Below, in pieces: positions 31,710-42,010 of a stretch of DNA of 64,000 bases. Numbering within the stretch: the stretch's first letter is position 1; each line of letters starts with the position of its first letter. The notes under the pieces are model-generated. The model was given only the letters and a program-made list of their open reading frames with translations, did no database searches and was not told the origin of the DNA. The stretch comes from Phoma sp. XZ068 (lineage: Eukaryota > Ascomycota > Dothideomycetes > Pleosporales > Didymellaceae), in assembly GCA_004835665.1 (NCBI GenBank), contig RBKR01000005.1:868001-932000 (forward strand). Reading direction: 5' to 3'. A program made the translations under genes and the position numbers.

Positions 31710-33542
31710 TATCTTGGCCTTCCACATCAGGCACTGACCTACGGCTCGACGAATTTCTTTGCGATGTTTTGTTTCGAGTCGATTTTCCTGCGAGGCGTTT
31801 GGCGACTCTGGCATACCATTTTGCGCTTCTTGACGCTTCGCTTTCTTATATTGCATACACATGCATTTCCACGATCATATGTGGTATGCAAGTTGGCGTT
31901 GTTGGTTTATTGTTCTGCGTTTAGATGCGCAACGTAGCATGTTCGACGTATTTCTCAGCTCAGACGCATAGTTGAGAGAAAGAGATGGACATAAGATCTA
32001 GAACGCACCCCCATAAGGTGCATGTATATTTGGGTGTATCTGGTACACTAGGTGGGACATAATGGTCTGAGCAGGACGCAATTTGCATGAGGCGGACGGA
32101 AGTCTATCTCCACTATATGGTTCTCATACCTTACAATACCCATATCGTTACGCATCGAATTCCATTTCGCTCTCAGTACCTTGTCATGGAGTGTATACTG
32201 ACAGCGATAGAGCGAGTCAGCGATCTAGGCCTGTCCTGATCGGTAAGGCAACCCTGGTTACGTCTCAGATAGAGCGAAGCAGGATCCGCAGGATTGGATG
32301 AAACTCATATTTATCCACCCTGGTCAGCTTGAAGCATCAAGAACACACAGACATTCGCGCGGCCTTCATCGCGGCCTCATCGGCTCCACTGCTCGCAGCA
32401 TCCAACCCAGTCTGCCAGGCTCTCCACAAGAGCGCCTTGAGTCCCCCGCGTTCCAAGCTTCCCTAAGCCGGCACATCATTGCTTGTCAATTCCTACGACA
32501 CGTCATTCGCTCAAACACCAAATCTGATATGAACTATCATACTGACGGGTCCTGCATTCGCGTGACGCTATTGCCGTTTTTGTGTCTCAAGCGATGTCGT
32601 GCTAGCACGATCACCGCAGCACGTTCACTGTGCCTTATCAGCCATCGGATGCCGCACCCTCCCACTCGGAGAATAGACGTGCATCACGGATATAACACGT
32701 TGAACCAGCCACATCATGCCATCCCCATCCCAACATGTCGCCAAAGAAAATGTTCCTACATGTATGCACATCATGAATCGCCCGCACACATCATCTCGGT
32801 AGGCGCCCACCCACTTCTCCCGAAGACCACCCGTAAGTACGCGCCCCTGTCGTAAACACGCGAAGGTACCGCCATTGCCTCGATCCGGTCTAACCCCCAC
32901 GATCCCTCTACGTCGCGGCTATAAGGCCGATGGGCGCGGGACTTGCCAGCGTTCCACGTGCTCGACTACTTCACACTACACAGATACACAAGATGGGTAG
33001 GCGTATTCGCGTGCAGAGCTTGCGCAACTAGACATTTCCGTAACCGTGGTTCACAGCGGCATGAGCCGCCGTTTATGCATTTCTGGTGTGGTGAATGGCT
33101 CTTTTTGGTTTGGTTGGTTTGGAGTGGTTGGCGCTGTTCGTGTGGCTGGTGTCGAGGGAAGGTCTGGCGGAGCGCGGTATTGGGCGGAATACTGCCGCCC
33201 GTAATTAAGTGTCAAATGTAGTCTCGCGTGGGGACGTTCTTGAATCATGTACACGAGTAGTCTACGAAAGTTTGAATTTGAGTTTGGACATCGTAGGATT
33301 TGGTGGTTTCTTGATACGGAAAGTTGAGATGGAATGGGATCCCGGCGTTTGGGACCTGCATCCGCCAACTGTGATAGGAAAACGACGTAAGGAAATTGCA
33401 TACAGCGTCACTAGATAAAGTATTAAGTTCAGGTGCCTTGTAATGCTGAAGACTGAAGGAAGGTGTAGCACCTCGGCATGTTGCATGACCGAGCGCCTGA
33501 GCATCAAATCATCCATCTGCTTGACTACACATGGCTTCTTCA
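31710..33542. other. convergent 3' intergenic region
   Basis: Lies between the 3' ends of the kinase (plus) and the DUF7923-CCCH gene (minus). Only fragmentary frames; no domain, RNA gene or repeat recognised. Confidence 0.4.
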
Positions 33543-35010
33543 CTACCCGCAAGAAGGATATGTCTCTGATCCTCTCGCGACCCACTGAACCACTGTAAGA
33601 TCGACATGATGGAACACTTTCATCGGGCAGTGTACGTTCTCCAAGCCAACACATTTCCAGTGTTGGCAGACGTGGCCGTATATGCAGTCAAGGATGCGGC
33701 ACTGGGAGCCACGAGGACAAGGAGTCCGTTTGGCCAAACATCGCAATACCGTCATATTTCCTCTGCCCACATCTGTGTGATCGCTCCCACACTTGTCCCC
33801 ATAGCGACATTTGTTCGCGAGATGGTACCAACGGCAAGGCTGCTTCCTTCTCGGTGGATAGTCTTTATGGGACTGGCTGTAGGCGTCTTTGGGGGGATTG
33901 CGCGTAAGTAGATCTAGTCGTTCGTTATTCCTGTTGATAGGCACATGTCCAGGAATATTGTCCTTCGGTTTTGGCAGAGGGGCGTTGACTCGGACGCCGT
34001 CGCCAACACCGCCACCTGGTGATGCTAGCTCAAGAGCGGCTACAGCAAGACAATTAGGGGTGTAAGGTGTCTGGCAGAGTCAGTCTACTGTGGTTTCTGA
34101 AGTGAAGACAATGTACCTTCATGGCGGTGGTGTCCAGCTGACCAGCACTCGAGTCATGTTCACTAATGCACGCAGAATGTCAACCTCGCGGTCCAGTGCC
34201 GTCACACCCTGGTTCCTTGAAGATATACGGGAACGCCGTGTAAGGTACTGGTAATGGGATTTGGTCGAAACCTTCTCGCATGCTAAGTCTCTCAATGAGA
34301 GTGGTTCTATCATCAACAGTGTTGAGCATGCAGAGATAAGCGGGCCGTCGCCAGGCTGCCACAAATATGTGCTTGCAGCTCCGGTCCTTGGCAGCTGCCG
34401 CGAACGTTTCTGCGAAACGTCCAGTTAACATGCCTTTCTCTGATCGATGAAGACTCCCCAAGTATGTTAGATACTAGTGATCTTGGCCTCAACGGTCTCG
34501 CTATTCAACGCGATCGTGTAGTCGAAGAAGGGGTCGGCGGACGACAAACAGGCTGCGAAGTAGGTAAGCTCGTTATTCGTATCTTCCGATGTAGCTTTGA
34601 GGTCGATGAATGCGCGAACGACAATACGGCAAGCACGGCCAAAGTGGAGGTTAATTTCGGTGAAATAGTCTTGAACTGCAGTGTAATAGTGCTCTCTTAG
34701 CTCGCTGCTTGCAGTATGCTTTTGGGAATTCTCTATGAGCTCGGTTCTGAACTGCGCTATGTCAGTGTGCGTACGACATCGTCCTGACAAGGAAAGCGCG
34801 TACCTCGTGACTGTGACCATCGACCAGTACCAGTACATACTGCTCCTTACGGGGCTTGATGACGAGAGGCACTTCCTCAAGGCGGGCCCTCTGCACCTCT
34901 GCTGCCACAGACTTGTGTTTTGTGACATGCTCTTCTCCGCCTGTGTTGGTACTGGAATTTCGCTGGCGGAAGAGCTCGGGCAGATCTTGGAAAGCGTCGA
35001 TGGCAGCCAT
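33543..35010 (-). CDS. DUF7923 domain protein with C-terminal CCCH zinc fingers
   Basis: Exons, in order of transcription: 35010-34804, 34751-34475, 34409-34185, perhaps a 21-nt exon 34137-34117, and 34039-33543. The chain is in frame with or without the tiny exon. About 400 aa. The N-terminal half has the DUF7923 pattern seen in fungal CCCH proteins: QYVLVLVDGHSHEF, then CRIVVRAFIDLK, FFDYTIALNSETVEAKIT, CKHIFVAAWRRPAYLCML and FPYIFKEP. The C-terminus holds a canonical C-x8-C-x5-C-x3-H finger (CRWYHLANKCRYGDKCGSDH), followed by further Cys/His clusters (CIYGHVCQHWKC, HCPMKVFHHVD). Such proteins are presumed to bind RNA or DNA; the N-terminal domain resembles a nucleotide- or nuclease-type alpha/beta fold, which is inference. 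A related gene lies next to it at 35824-36938. Confidence 0.8.
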
Positions 35011-35823
35011 TTTGATGTAGTGTAGGCGATGTCAGGACTAGGAAATTTGATTGTGAGCTGTCGACCCATCGTGCTTGTGAGGAAGCTGCCACTGTGCTTT
35101 CCTGCGCTGCCCTTCACCTCACCACGGGTGCCCCACGACAACATCAACGCAACAACACATGCTCGTAGTTATGATGAGCTAGTTCTTAGGCACAGCTTTG
35201 GATATTTACTGCTACGCATCATCAATGGGTGAATGACTAGAACGAAAGGGGGTTCAGTATTTGGAAGGCCAGCAATTGAAACGATACCTACGCATGCATG
35301 GTATCTGACGTTACACAGTGGCATCAGATAGTCAAGCTGGAAAAACTTGACCAAATACCCGCATTCCGCATCCGAAATGGCGCGCACTTCTAGCAGCTCC
35401 ATTCAACAGTATGCAGGTCCTACGAGCCTAAACGCCAGGTGCGGTTGATTCACCAAAATCACTTCAAGTCCTCGGGGGGCCCACCCAAAGCTATGTCCTC
35501 AGGCGACAGGCTTCTGAATCTTCAAAGCTTTGACCAATTAGACCCGACCCTGTGGATGGACTTGGGGGACAATCCTTCACGTTTGCGCCAATGCAGCTTA
35601 CTCGGGGTGCCATGGCCGGACAGCCATATCGACCAGCATTTGATTCCATCTGCAGAAGGGATCAGCTTAGGTTTTAAGCGCATGACCTTGTAGACCTTGC
35701 TTTTTATTTCTAATTGGTTGCAAAGATATGCCTTCCCATTAATACTGCCAGCCTCGAGGTGGCGTCAGCTGCAGGACTGTTGACCGTTTCAAGGAAAGCG
35801 ATTGGTAAATTCGAGGACGTCGG
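35011..35823. other. intergenic between two DUF7923 genes
   Basis: Holds the promoter of the CCCH gene and the 3' end of its neighbour. A plus-strand frame at 35439-35693 shows no recognisable content. Confidence 0.35.
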
Positions 35824-36938
35824 TTACTTCAGAGCGATGTTCAGGTGGTGAACATCCTTGTCCTGAGGAGCATAGGTATCCTGGTTCGATGAGGCGGGTA
35901 AGCGACCGTGCATCCTACCCTTGTCGTTCTCGGTGCCTCCTGCAGCGGTGTTGGAGATGGATGTGAGTTCACACCGGACGTGCTTATGCCCACAATTAGC
36001 AGCAGCGCATTGGTCCTACCCACAATAAGCACGGAGTATAGAATATAGAGCAGGTTGATATACCTTGTTGTTAATGACGCGCAAGATATGTCCGCTCGGC
36101 ACACCGTCAGAGTGGACATGCTTGAGCATTACCCTGAGAGAATCGGTCCTGCGTGATGGCACAAAAACGGTCGGAAAAGCTGTCAAAGAAAGGGGTTTCA
36201 GAAGCAATTCAGCACCAGCCCCCATCTTGGCTCCTTTGACGACTGTAACCTTGGCGGGTGATGGTTGCAGTAGAATAAGATGCGAAATACGTCCCCACGC
36301 TGCGAATAGAATGTGTTGGCAGCTAGGATCACTCATTGCAGTCTCGAAGACACCTGTAGGCACGTTAATCGGAGCTTTTTATGAAACTACCAAACAAACG
36401 CACAGCTGATTCTCTCCTCTACAAAACAATCACTCAGTAAGAGAGTGAAATCGAAATGAGCATCGGCTGACGAGAACGCTGCAAAGAAGCCTTCAAGGTG
36501 ACCATGTGGAATCAAGTTCAGTGCTCCATATGCGCGGACTACGATGCGGTACGCGTCAGTTGAGTTGGGATTGAGCTTGGACATGTACTGCATGACCGAT
36601 GTTTGCAGACGTTCCTTGATCTGGCGGAGGCGGAGTCCGTTGAGTAGGACCGAGCTGTGTACAAATTCATCTGTGAACTGCAAATCTCTTTGTCAACAAT
36701 ACCCACACTATCACAGTTTTGAAGTTTTACGTACCAAGTGGCTGGATGCATCAATCAAAAGCAGTACGTATGATTCTGGCTCGTCGTTGGCCTTTATGGT
36801 CTCCGACCCCGTACTATCCGTAATAGCCTGTTGTTCTATGGGGACAGTTTCAACTGGGTCGGCCGGGCTGGGGTCCAAGTTGAGGTCGCCTAGGAAGCCA
36901 GATATGCCAGCACCATTATTCGTCATCGCAGTGGTCAT
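35824..36938 (-). CDS. DUF7923-like protein without zinc finger
   Basis: Exons 36938-36735, 36677-36404 and 36353 downward, joined by introns of 57 and 50 nt with perfect phase. The protein starts MTTAMTNNGAGISGFLGDL and shows the same blocks as the neighbour: SYVLLLIDASSHL, RIVVRAYGALNLIPHGHLEG, FDFTLLLSDCFVEERIS, CQHILFAAWGRISHLILLQ and LTAFPTVFVPSR. The 3' end is less sure. One model splices from a GTGTGC donor near 36108 to CTGCAG and continues in a good frame to TAA at 35824. The other uses a GTATAT donor and ends at 35841. No Cys/His finger follows in either. This suggests a tandem duplicate that lost, or never had, the CCCH module. Confidence 0.65.
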
Positions 36939-37184
36939 TGGTGAGCAATGAGTGTGTGCAAAGAATGGGAGATGTGTGAGGAAGGATAGTGACTGCAAGT
37001 AGTCCTAGGCACAACGGGTGCGAACGGTTTTGGCTATCACCTCTCTCACCTTCACCATAAGCATATCAGCAAAGATTCTTGGCATCTCAGCAAAACATTC
37101 CACGTCTGCTTCATCTCTGCCGCCAATGGTATCAATGCGCGAATTATATAATTCTTCATATGCTCAAGGCACGCATATAGTCTT

Positions 37185-38112
37185 TCAACACGCTGATAGA
37201 TCATCAAGAGCCTTCCTTGGAAGCCCACTCGCTATGTTGACCACAAGCTCAGTGCCCCACATCTTCATACCATCTAAACTACTCGCAGCCATTGCTGCCT
37301 CTTCTTGAGTGCAAAGATCCACGAATGCACACTATATGTTTCCTTCGATCTCCTCTCGACCTGGAGAAAGGACTTTTGACACAGCTTCAACATCAAAGTC
37401 GCGGAACAAGTCGCGCAGTTCCAGATCCTACGTAAAGTTGTCTAGCGGCTTGGGCAGATTGCCCACATCCCGGTGCCTTTTCTGTCTCATGGCTGCGAAG
37501 ATGTTGCTTGCTAGTGTGAGGCTAGGACAATCACTGCGCGTCTCCAAAGTGTGGGAAAGACTGTCCGTATTCCAACGATTACCGAGCAGTGTATCAGATT
37601 GGGAGCGGTTGGGAAAAGAGCGTTTCTGTACGCAGGGCCTGAGTTTCAGCGGCCGGCCCTGAAGGTCGACGTCAGACAGTGTCTCCGTTGCTTTGCGAGC
37701 TTCTTCAATCGTAGTGAATTCGACAAAGCAGTAAGAGGGGTTCCGCAGTGTGAAAGGGTCGATAGAGATATCGATATTGGCCCTAAGTGGCATTAGCAGC
37801 TACACATCAAAGACTTTGTCATGCAACGAGTACTGACACCCTAAGCTCATTGTCTGTAAACAGTCTTGTGATAGCTTCTTTTGAGGCCGTATATGGTAAG
37901 TTGCCCATGTATACCCTGTTTGCCTTCGATGCTACACGGTTGAAGTCGACATCTACGTCCTGCTGCCGACGAAACTGTCGCTGCTTCTCGCAATAACGTC
38001 CTTCACTTTTAGGACATCGAGCTTGGCGCGAAAGAATCGATTCTGCCGCTGGTAGGGTCGTCTCGCATTCTGTTGTTTCTGTTCGCCAATTCGAAGACTT
38101 GAGTGCAGCCAT
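37185..38112 (-). pseudogene. RRM RNA-binding protein gene with two nonsense codons
   Basis: Exon 1 38112-37838 and exon 2 from 37782, intron 55 nt (GTCAGT donor, CTTAG acceptor). The first RRM is intact: NRVYMGNLPYTASKEAITRL, then NPSYCFVEFTTIEEARKATE. A second RRM begins RDVGNLPKPLDNFT, is interrupted by TAG at 37428-37430, resumes in the same frame as DLELRDLFRDFDVEAVSKV, is stopped again by TAG at 37332-37334, and resumes CAFVDLCTQEEAAMAASSL. Both stops could come from CAG by one C-to-T change. The conserved sequence continuing after each stop argues for disabling mutations rather than introns. The first 204 codons could still make a one-RRM protein. Confidence 0.7.
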
Positions 38113-38769
38113 GGCTGGGTGCTAGAGTAGCGAGCGATTGTCAGTTGATAGTGAGGAGAGAAAGGGAATTTCCAGAGACGTGGGGGTTCAAGGATTGTTT
38201 GCCGGGGGTTCCTTTGTGTCAAGCAAACGGAAAAAGTGAAAGGGTGCCCCAGATCAAGCCACAACGCGTGGCTTTACCATGTTGCATCATAGACTGACCC
38301 AAAACTGCTACGTTACGGTTACAAACTGGAATGATAAGTGATATAGAATAATGTAGCTCCCCCTCTATGCATAAGATATTGACTGCAACCCAGCGCATAT
38401 GGTGTCCTGTATATCGAACAGAATGCCAATCGTATTTGCTATAAGGGTTTTGAGATGCAATACTGTTAGGGCTGCCAACAGAGATTATGTGCATCCGCGC
38501 AGATTTAAAGATTAGTATACCTCCAGAGTGCTTTCAACACTCGACTTAATCATGGTCAAGGCACTTGGGGGAAATGAAAGAAAGATTTTCGCGTACAGAA
38601 GCCTCTATAACAACATGACCACAACACTGTCATAGTTGCATGTGAAAAAGTTGTCTGGAAGTCTATGGTTGATTCGTACCTGCGAGAAGTATTCCTGCAA
38701 CCAACGCCAAGGCTTTCCAAACATAGCCCAAGGGGTTGTGTCGATCTATACAACTGCTTCACCAAATAC
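38113..38769. other. intergenic
   Basis: Between the 5' end of the RRM relic and the 3' end of the Hsp70-like gene. No coding content recognised. Confidence 0.35.
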
Positions 38770-41090
38770 CTACTGCGTACCAGGAGTGAAAGCCGAAGCG
38801 ACACTGAAGAATTTCCGAGAGCCGCGGATGATCTCACCTTCGAGGGTCGCCGGCCAACGGGCAGTGAACTCTAGGTTCCTGTCAATGACTGACATCTGAA
38901 CCAGGATTACCACCTTGTCAACCGTCTCCCTATTCCTTCTGTTGGCCGCACGAATTGTTTGTCTCATATCGCTCATGTCGAACTCGACCGCACCAATCTT
39001 CATCGTCTTCCCAGCATTGTTATGATGATCAAGCTGGTAGAAGTCCAAGACGCATGTCATTGATGCCCAGAGCTCCTCCTCAATTATCCAATCCTGTTCG
39101 TGTGGTTGGAATATATGCTCAGACACGAAAGTGACCTTGTGAACGGATTCCAGCATGGCTGCATTCTTCAGGTGTGGTTAGCATATCGTTGTTATATGAT
39201 GGATAAGACAGTATACCTTCTTAACGATCCAATGGATGGTGTTCATCACATATTTCATCCCCTCTTGGGCTGACCATATTCCTGGCTGTTCCAGAACATC
39301 TTTGCTGTAATCGCCGTTCTCATCGTTGGAAGGGATATGTCGAAGTATTCCAATGCTCTGACAAGGGATGCGCGACGGTCCGTTGGCCTTGTTGACGGCC
39401 CGCAAGATCGCGCCAGTAGCAACGCCAGTGGCGCTTGTGTTCCTGGGTGAGAACCGCAACTTAAGCGGTATGCCCAAAGTCCTAACGATTTCATGCTGCC
39501 GCTTCAGTAGATAACTCCTGAGACAGGGTGAATCTGCAAATCCTCCGACAACGACGACCTTGCTGATCGTGTAGCCTGCGATCTTAGCTTTGATGATAAA
39601 TTCCTCCATCATATTGCCAATCTTCTTGAGAGAGGGCTTGAAGATGCCCCAAATATCTTCACTAGAACACAGTCAGTATCAGATAGTACTAAGAATGTTG
39701 CAATCTTACTATGTCAGTACCAAGTAGTTATCCCGGATCCTATTCTGCTTTGTACTCTTCTTCAAGCCGCGCATACGAATGGAAAACGCAGTTTCGTGAT
39801 CCTTATACCTGAAGGCACGCTTGATCTCATTCTCGAACTTAGGCATGACCTCGGCGGCGATGATAATGTCCAGGGTGTCTTCATCGTCCTCCAAGTACCG
39901 CTCCTTGCGAAGGAAGCTCTTCACGAGGCTTCGGAACTTATCGTTTAGATCAGCTGCGCCTACCATGGCACCTAAACGAACTGTCAGCAGAAATCAGTGG
40001 TGAATAGTGAACGATAACACACCCATAGCCTCATGAACTTCTGATTCAAGTCGTAAAGGTTCAGTCAGCGCGATGCGGTAGGCACCGGTATCAGCCGTCG
40101 CTCCTCCGCAATCAATGATGCCAAAGCACTCGCCACGCTACGAATAACGTCAGTGCCTGTGAAAGCCGATCAAACCACGTGTATTACCTCTAACTCATTT
40201 GTCGACTCAGCAAGCGCTTGCATGGCCTGAGCCTCAGCCTCGTGTACAACAAATAGGTTGCAAGGCGATTCACCATCGGTGCCGAACTTCACCTCCTTCA
40301 TAGCACGTTCTACTTGGGAGCCTAACATAGCGACAGCAGAAGGCTTGTAACAAACTGGGACACAGAAAGTTACCTCTACTAGAGTTACGTATTAGCAGGG
40401 CAATCGAGGATGATCCAAGGACATACCGGTGCTATCATCGACGAAGTCGGGACCTAATCGTGGCTTCAATGCTTTGAAAACCTCACGAAAGAAATGGAAA
40501 AACACATCCTCGTTGTCCTTGATGTGGCCTTTCCTTTTGATCGTCTCGAGTGTTTCTTGTAGCAATCTCTTGGATGCTTGGGCGTAGTCACTCTCGTCCA
40601 GGAGCAGCTTCATATTGATCACGCGGTCAGCACCCACATATATCTTGCGGACTTCGATACCTTCGTCATCTTCGGCCATTCGATGCACCTCATTGCCGAA
40701 GCGTATACGAATATCGTGGTCCTTGATGTGTCCAAACGGGCGCGCATTTTCATTGGGATACCAGATCTCGGTCGGAATCTGCCGACGCGTCTGGTGGTGG
40801 TACTTTTCGCCGGGAAAGTCATCGATGGTGTGGATGTTCTCAATGGATGATCCGTGTCTGTGATAAGCAACAGTGGTGAACTTCATACCCCAGTCAATGG
40901 AGATATATAGGGTCGGCGCTCGATCGCTATTGCGATAAATTTGATGTGTATCTGGACCAGATGTGCGAGCCGCCTTGGGCGCAGGCTCATCAAGCTCTGA
41001 TTCAGATTCACGATCAGCTGCTCGTCTGGTCGATTCTGCAATCTGAACTCGGGCAGTCTTCGCTGCCTTGCGCGCAAAATGGCGCTGCAT
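38770..41090 (-). CDS. Hsp70-like / actin-like ATPase domain protein
   Basis: Six exons: 41090-40427, 40378-40188, 40137-40023, 39971-39710, 39661-39217, 39165-38770; introns 48-51 nt; 690 aa with all phases closing. The ATPase core has the Hsp70/actin signatures: phosphate-1 LYISIDWGMKFTTVAY (about residue 60), phosphate-2 FGIIDCGGATADTGAYRI, and the adenosine box KVVVVGGFADSPCLRSYL. The connecting block PCNLFVVHEAEAQAMQALAE is also as in fungal Hsp70-like proteins. Canonical Hsp70 substrate-binding domain and EEVD tail are absent; it ends FSVASAFTPGTQ. An N-terminal basic, acidic-rich leader (1-55) precedes the core. These lineage-expanded proteins are common in ascomycetes and of unknown role, some near heterokaryon-incompatibility genes. 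A 5' UTR intron is possible upstream of 41090. Confidence 0.88.
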
Positions 41091-41620
41091 CTTGTACCTG
41101 TCGATTTCAGTCTGTAAGCAGTTGTGAGAGTGTTACACGCGAAGGGGAACAAACGTATTCGTGGTGTGCTCGAAACTAACTGTGCAACTGCGACAGTCTT
41201 CAGTAGCAGTACCTGTGCTGAAATATCTGTGATGGAAGGAGGATGAACCTACGCGTTGGGAGTTGCAATGACTTCAGTGTTGAAGTGAAGGCAGGTGGCA
41301 GCTATGGCAGCGTGACGCGATCTAAACAAGCGCGGCAGAGAGCAAATTTTTGCGCATGTAGGTGAAGGTAAATGTGCCTAAAACTTCTGATCAATGCGCT
41401 CTTACAGTAAGACACTGCATCTCGAGATCACTCGAAGAGAACACCACAAGCCCAACAAAAACCAAGGCGTCAGCCAGTCTGTTTCTTTGTTATACGCCGC
41501 GGCCCTGGGCTGATTTGAATCGAGACTCTCACCACTTTCTATCCTCTCTTTAATTCGACAGCATCTCTGCCTACCGCTTCTTCAAAAACCCACACGTTGG
41601 GATCTCACAAAGCCCCAGTG
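41091..41620. other. divergent promoter region
   Basis: Lies between the leftward Hsp70-like gene and the rightward gene at 41621. A possible noncoding 5' exon with an acceptor near 41113 belongs to the Hsp70-like gene. Confidence 0.35.
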
Positions 41621-42010
41621 ATGCGGAAGTACACTGCAACCGAGGAAGCTTTCTTGCTTGGCTACGCAGATTACTGCATTCATCACGGGTTGAACTATTC
41701 AGCAACAGTCGCAGAGGAGTTCCACAAGGTGCACCCTAGGACGGGCACTTGGAATGTTTTCGGGAACAAGCTCAACAGACTTCTAACAAGCTACGGTATC
41801 ATCAAGCCATCAATGGACGAGTTTAGGAGACGAGGAACTGCTTATATCAATCTCGCTAATATGCCTTTGGAAGTTCGCAGAGAACTGGACGCAGTGCGCC
41901 ATCAGTGGGGTTTAGGTGCAGAGACTACTGCATCAGCGCAGTCCGTCATAGTTGAGGCTGAGAGTGAACCCGCCTCCAATGACGATGCAGCAAGTATATC
42001 ATCAAGATGA
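41621..42010 (+). CDS. Myb/SANT-like N-terminal module, possibly exon 1 of the next gene
   Basis: 129 codons from ATG 41621: MRKYTATEEAFLLGYADYC, then HKVHPRTGTWNVFGNKLNRL. The aromatic and acidic opening followed by a helix-rich block resembles a divergent Myb/SANT DNA-binding module, though I cannot assign a family. The frame ends in an acidic Ser-rich tail at TGA 42008-42010, which overlaps the ATG of the next frame (AAGATGAAC). A GTATAT donor at 41992 with a CTAAC branch and CTCAAG/GACAG acceptors could join it to the next gene, but no combination keeps the frame. It is therefore either a separate small gene or part of one gene with a junction I cannot resolve. Confidence 0.5.
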   Translation: MRKYTATEEAFLLGYADYCIHHGLNYSATVAEEFHKVHPRTGTWNVFGNKLNRLLTSYGIIKPSMDEFRRRGTAYINLANMPLEVRRELDAVRHQWGLGAETTASAQSVIVEAESEPASNDDAASISSR

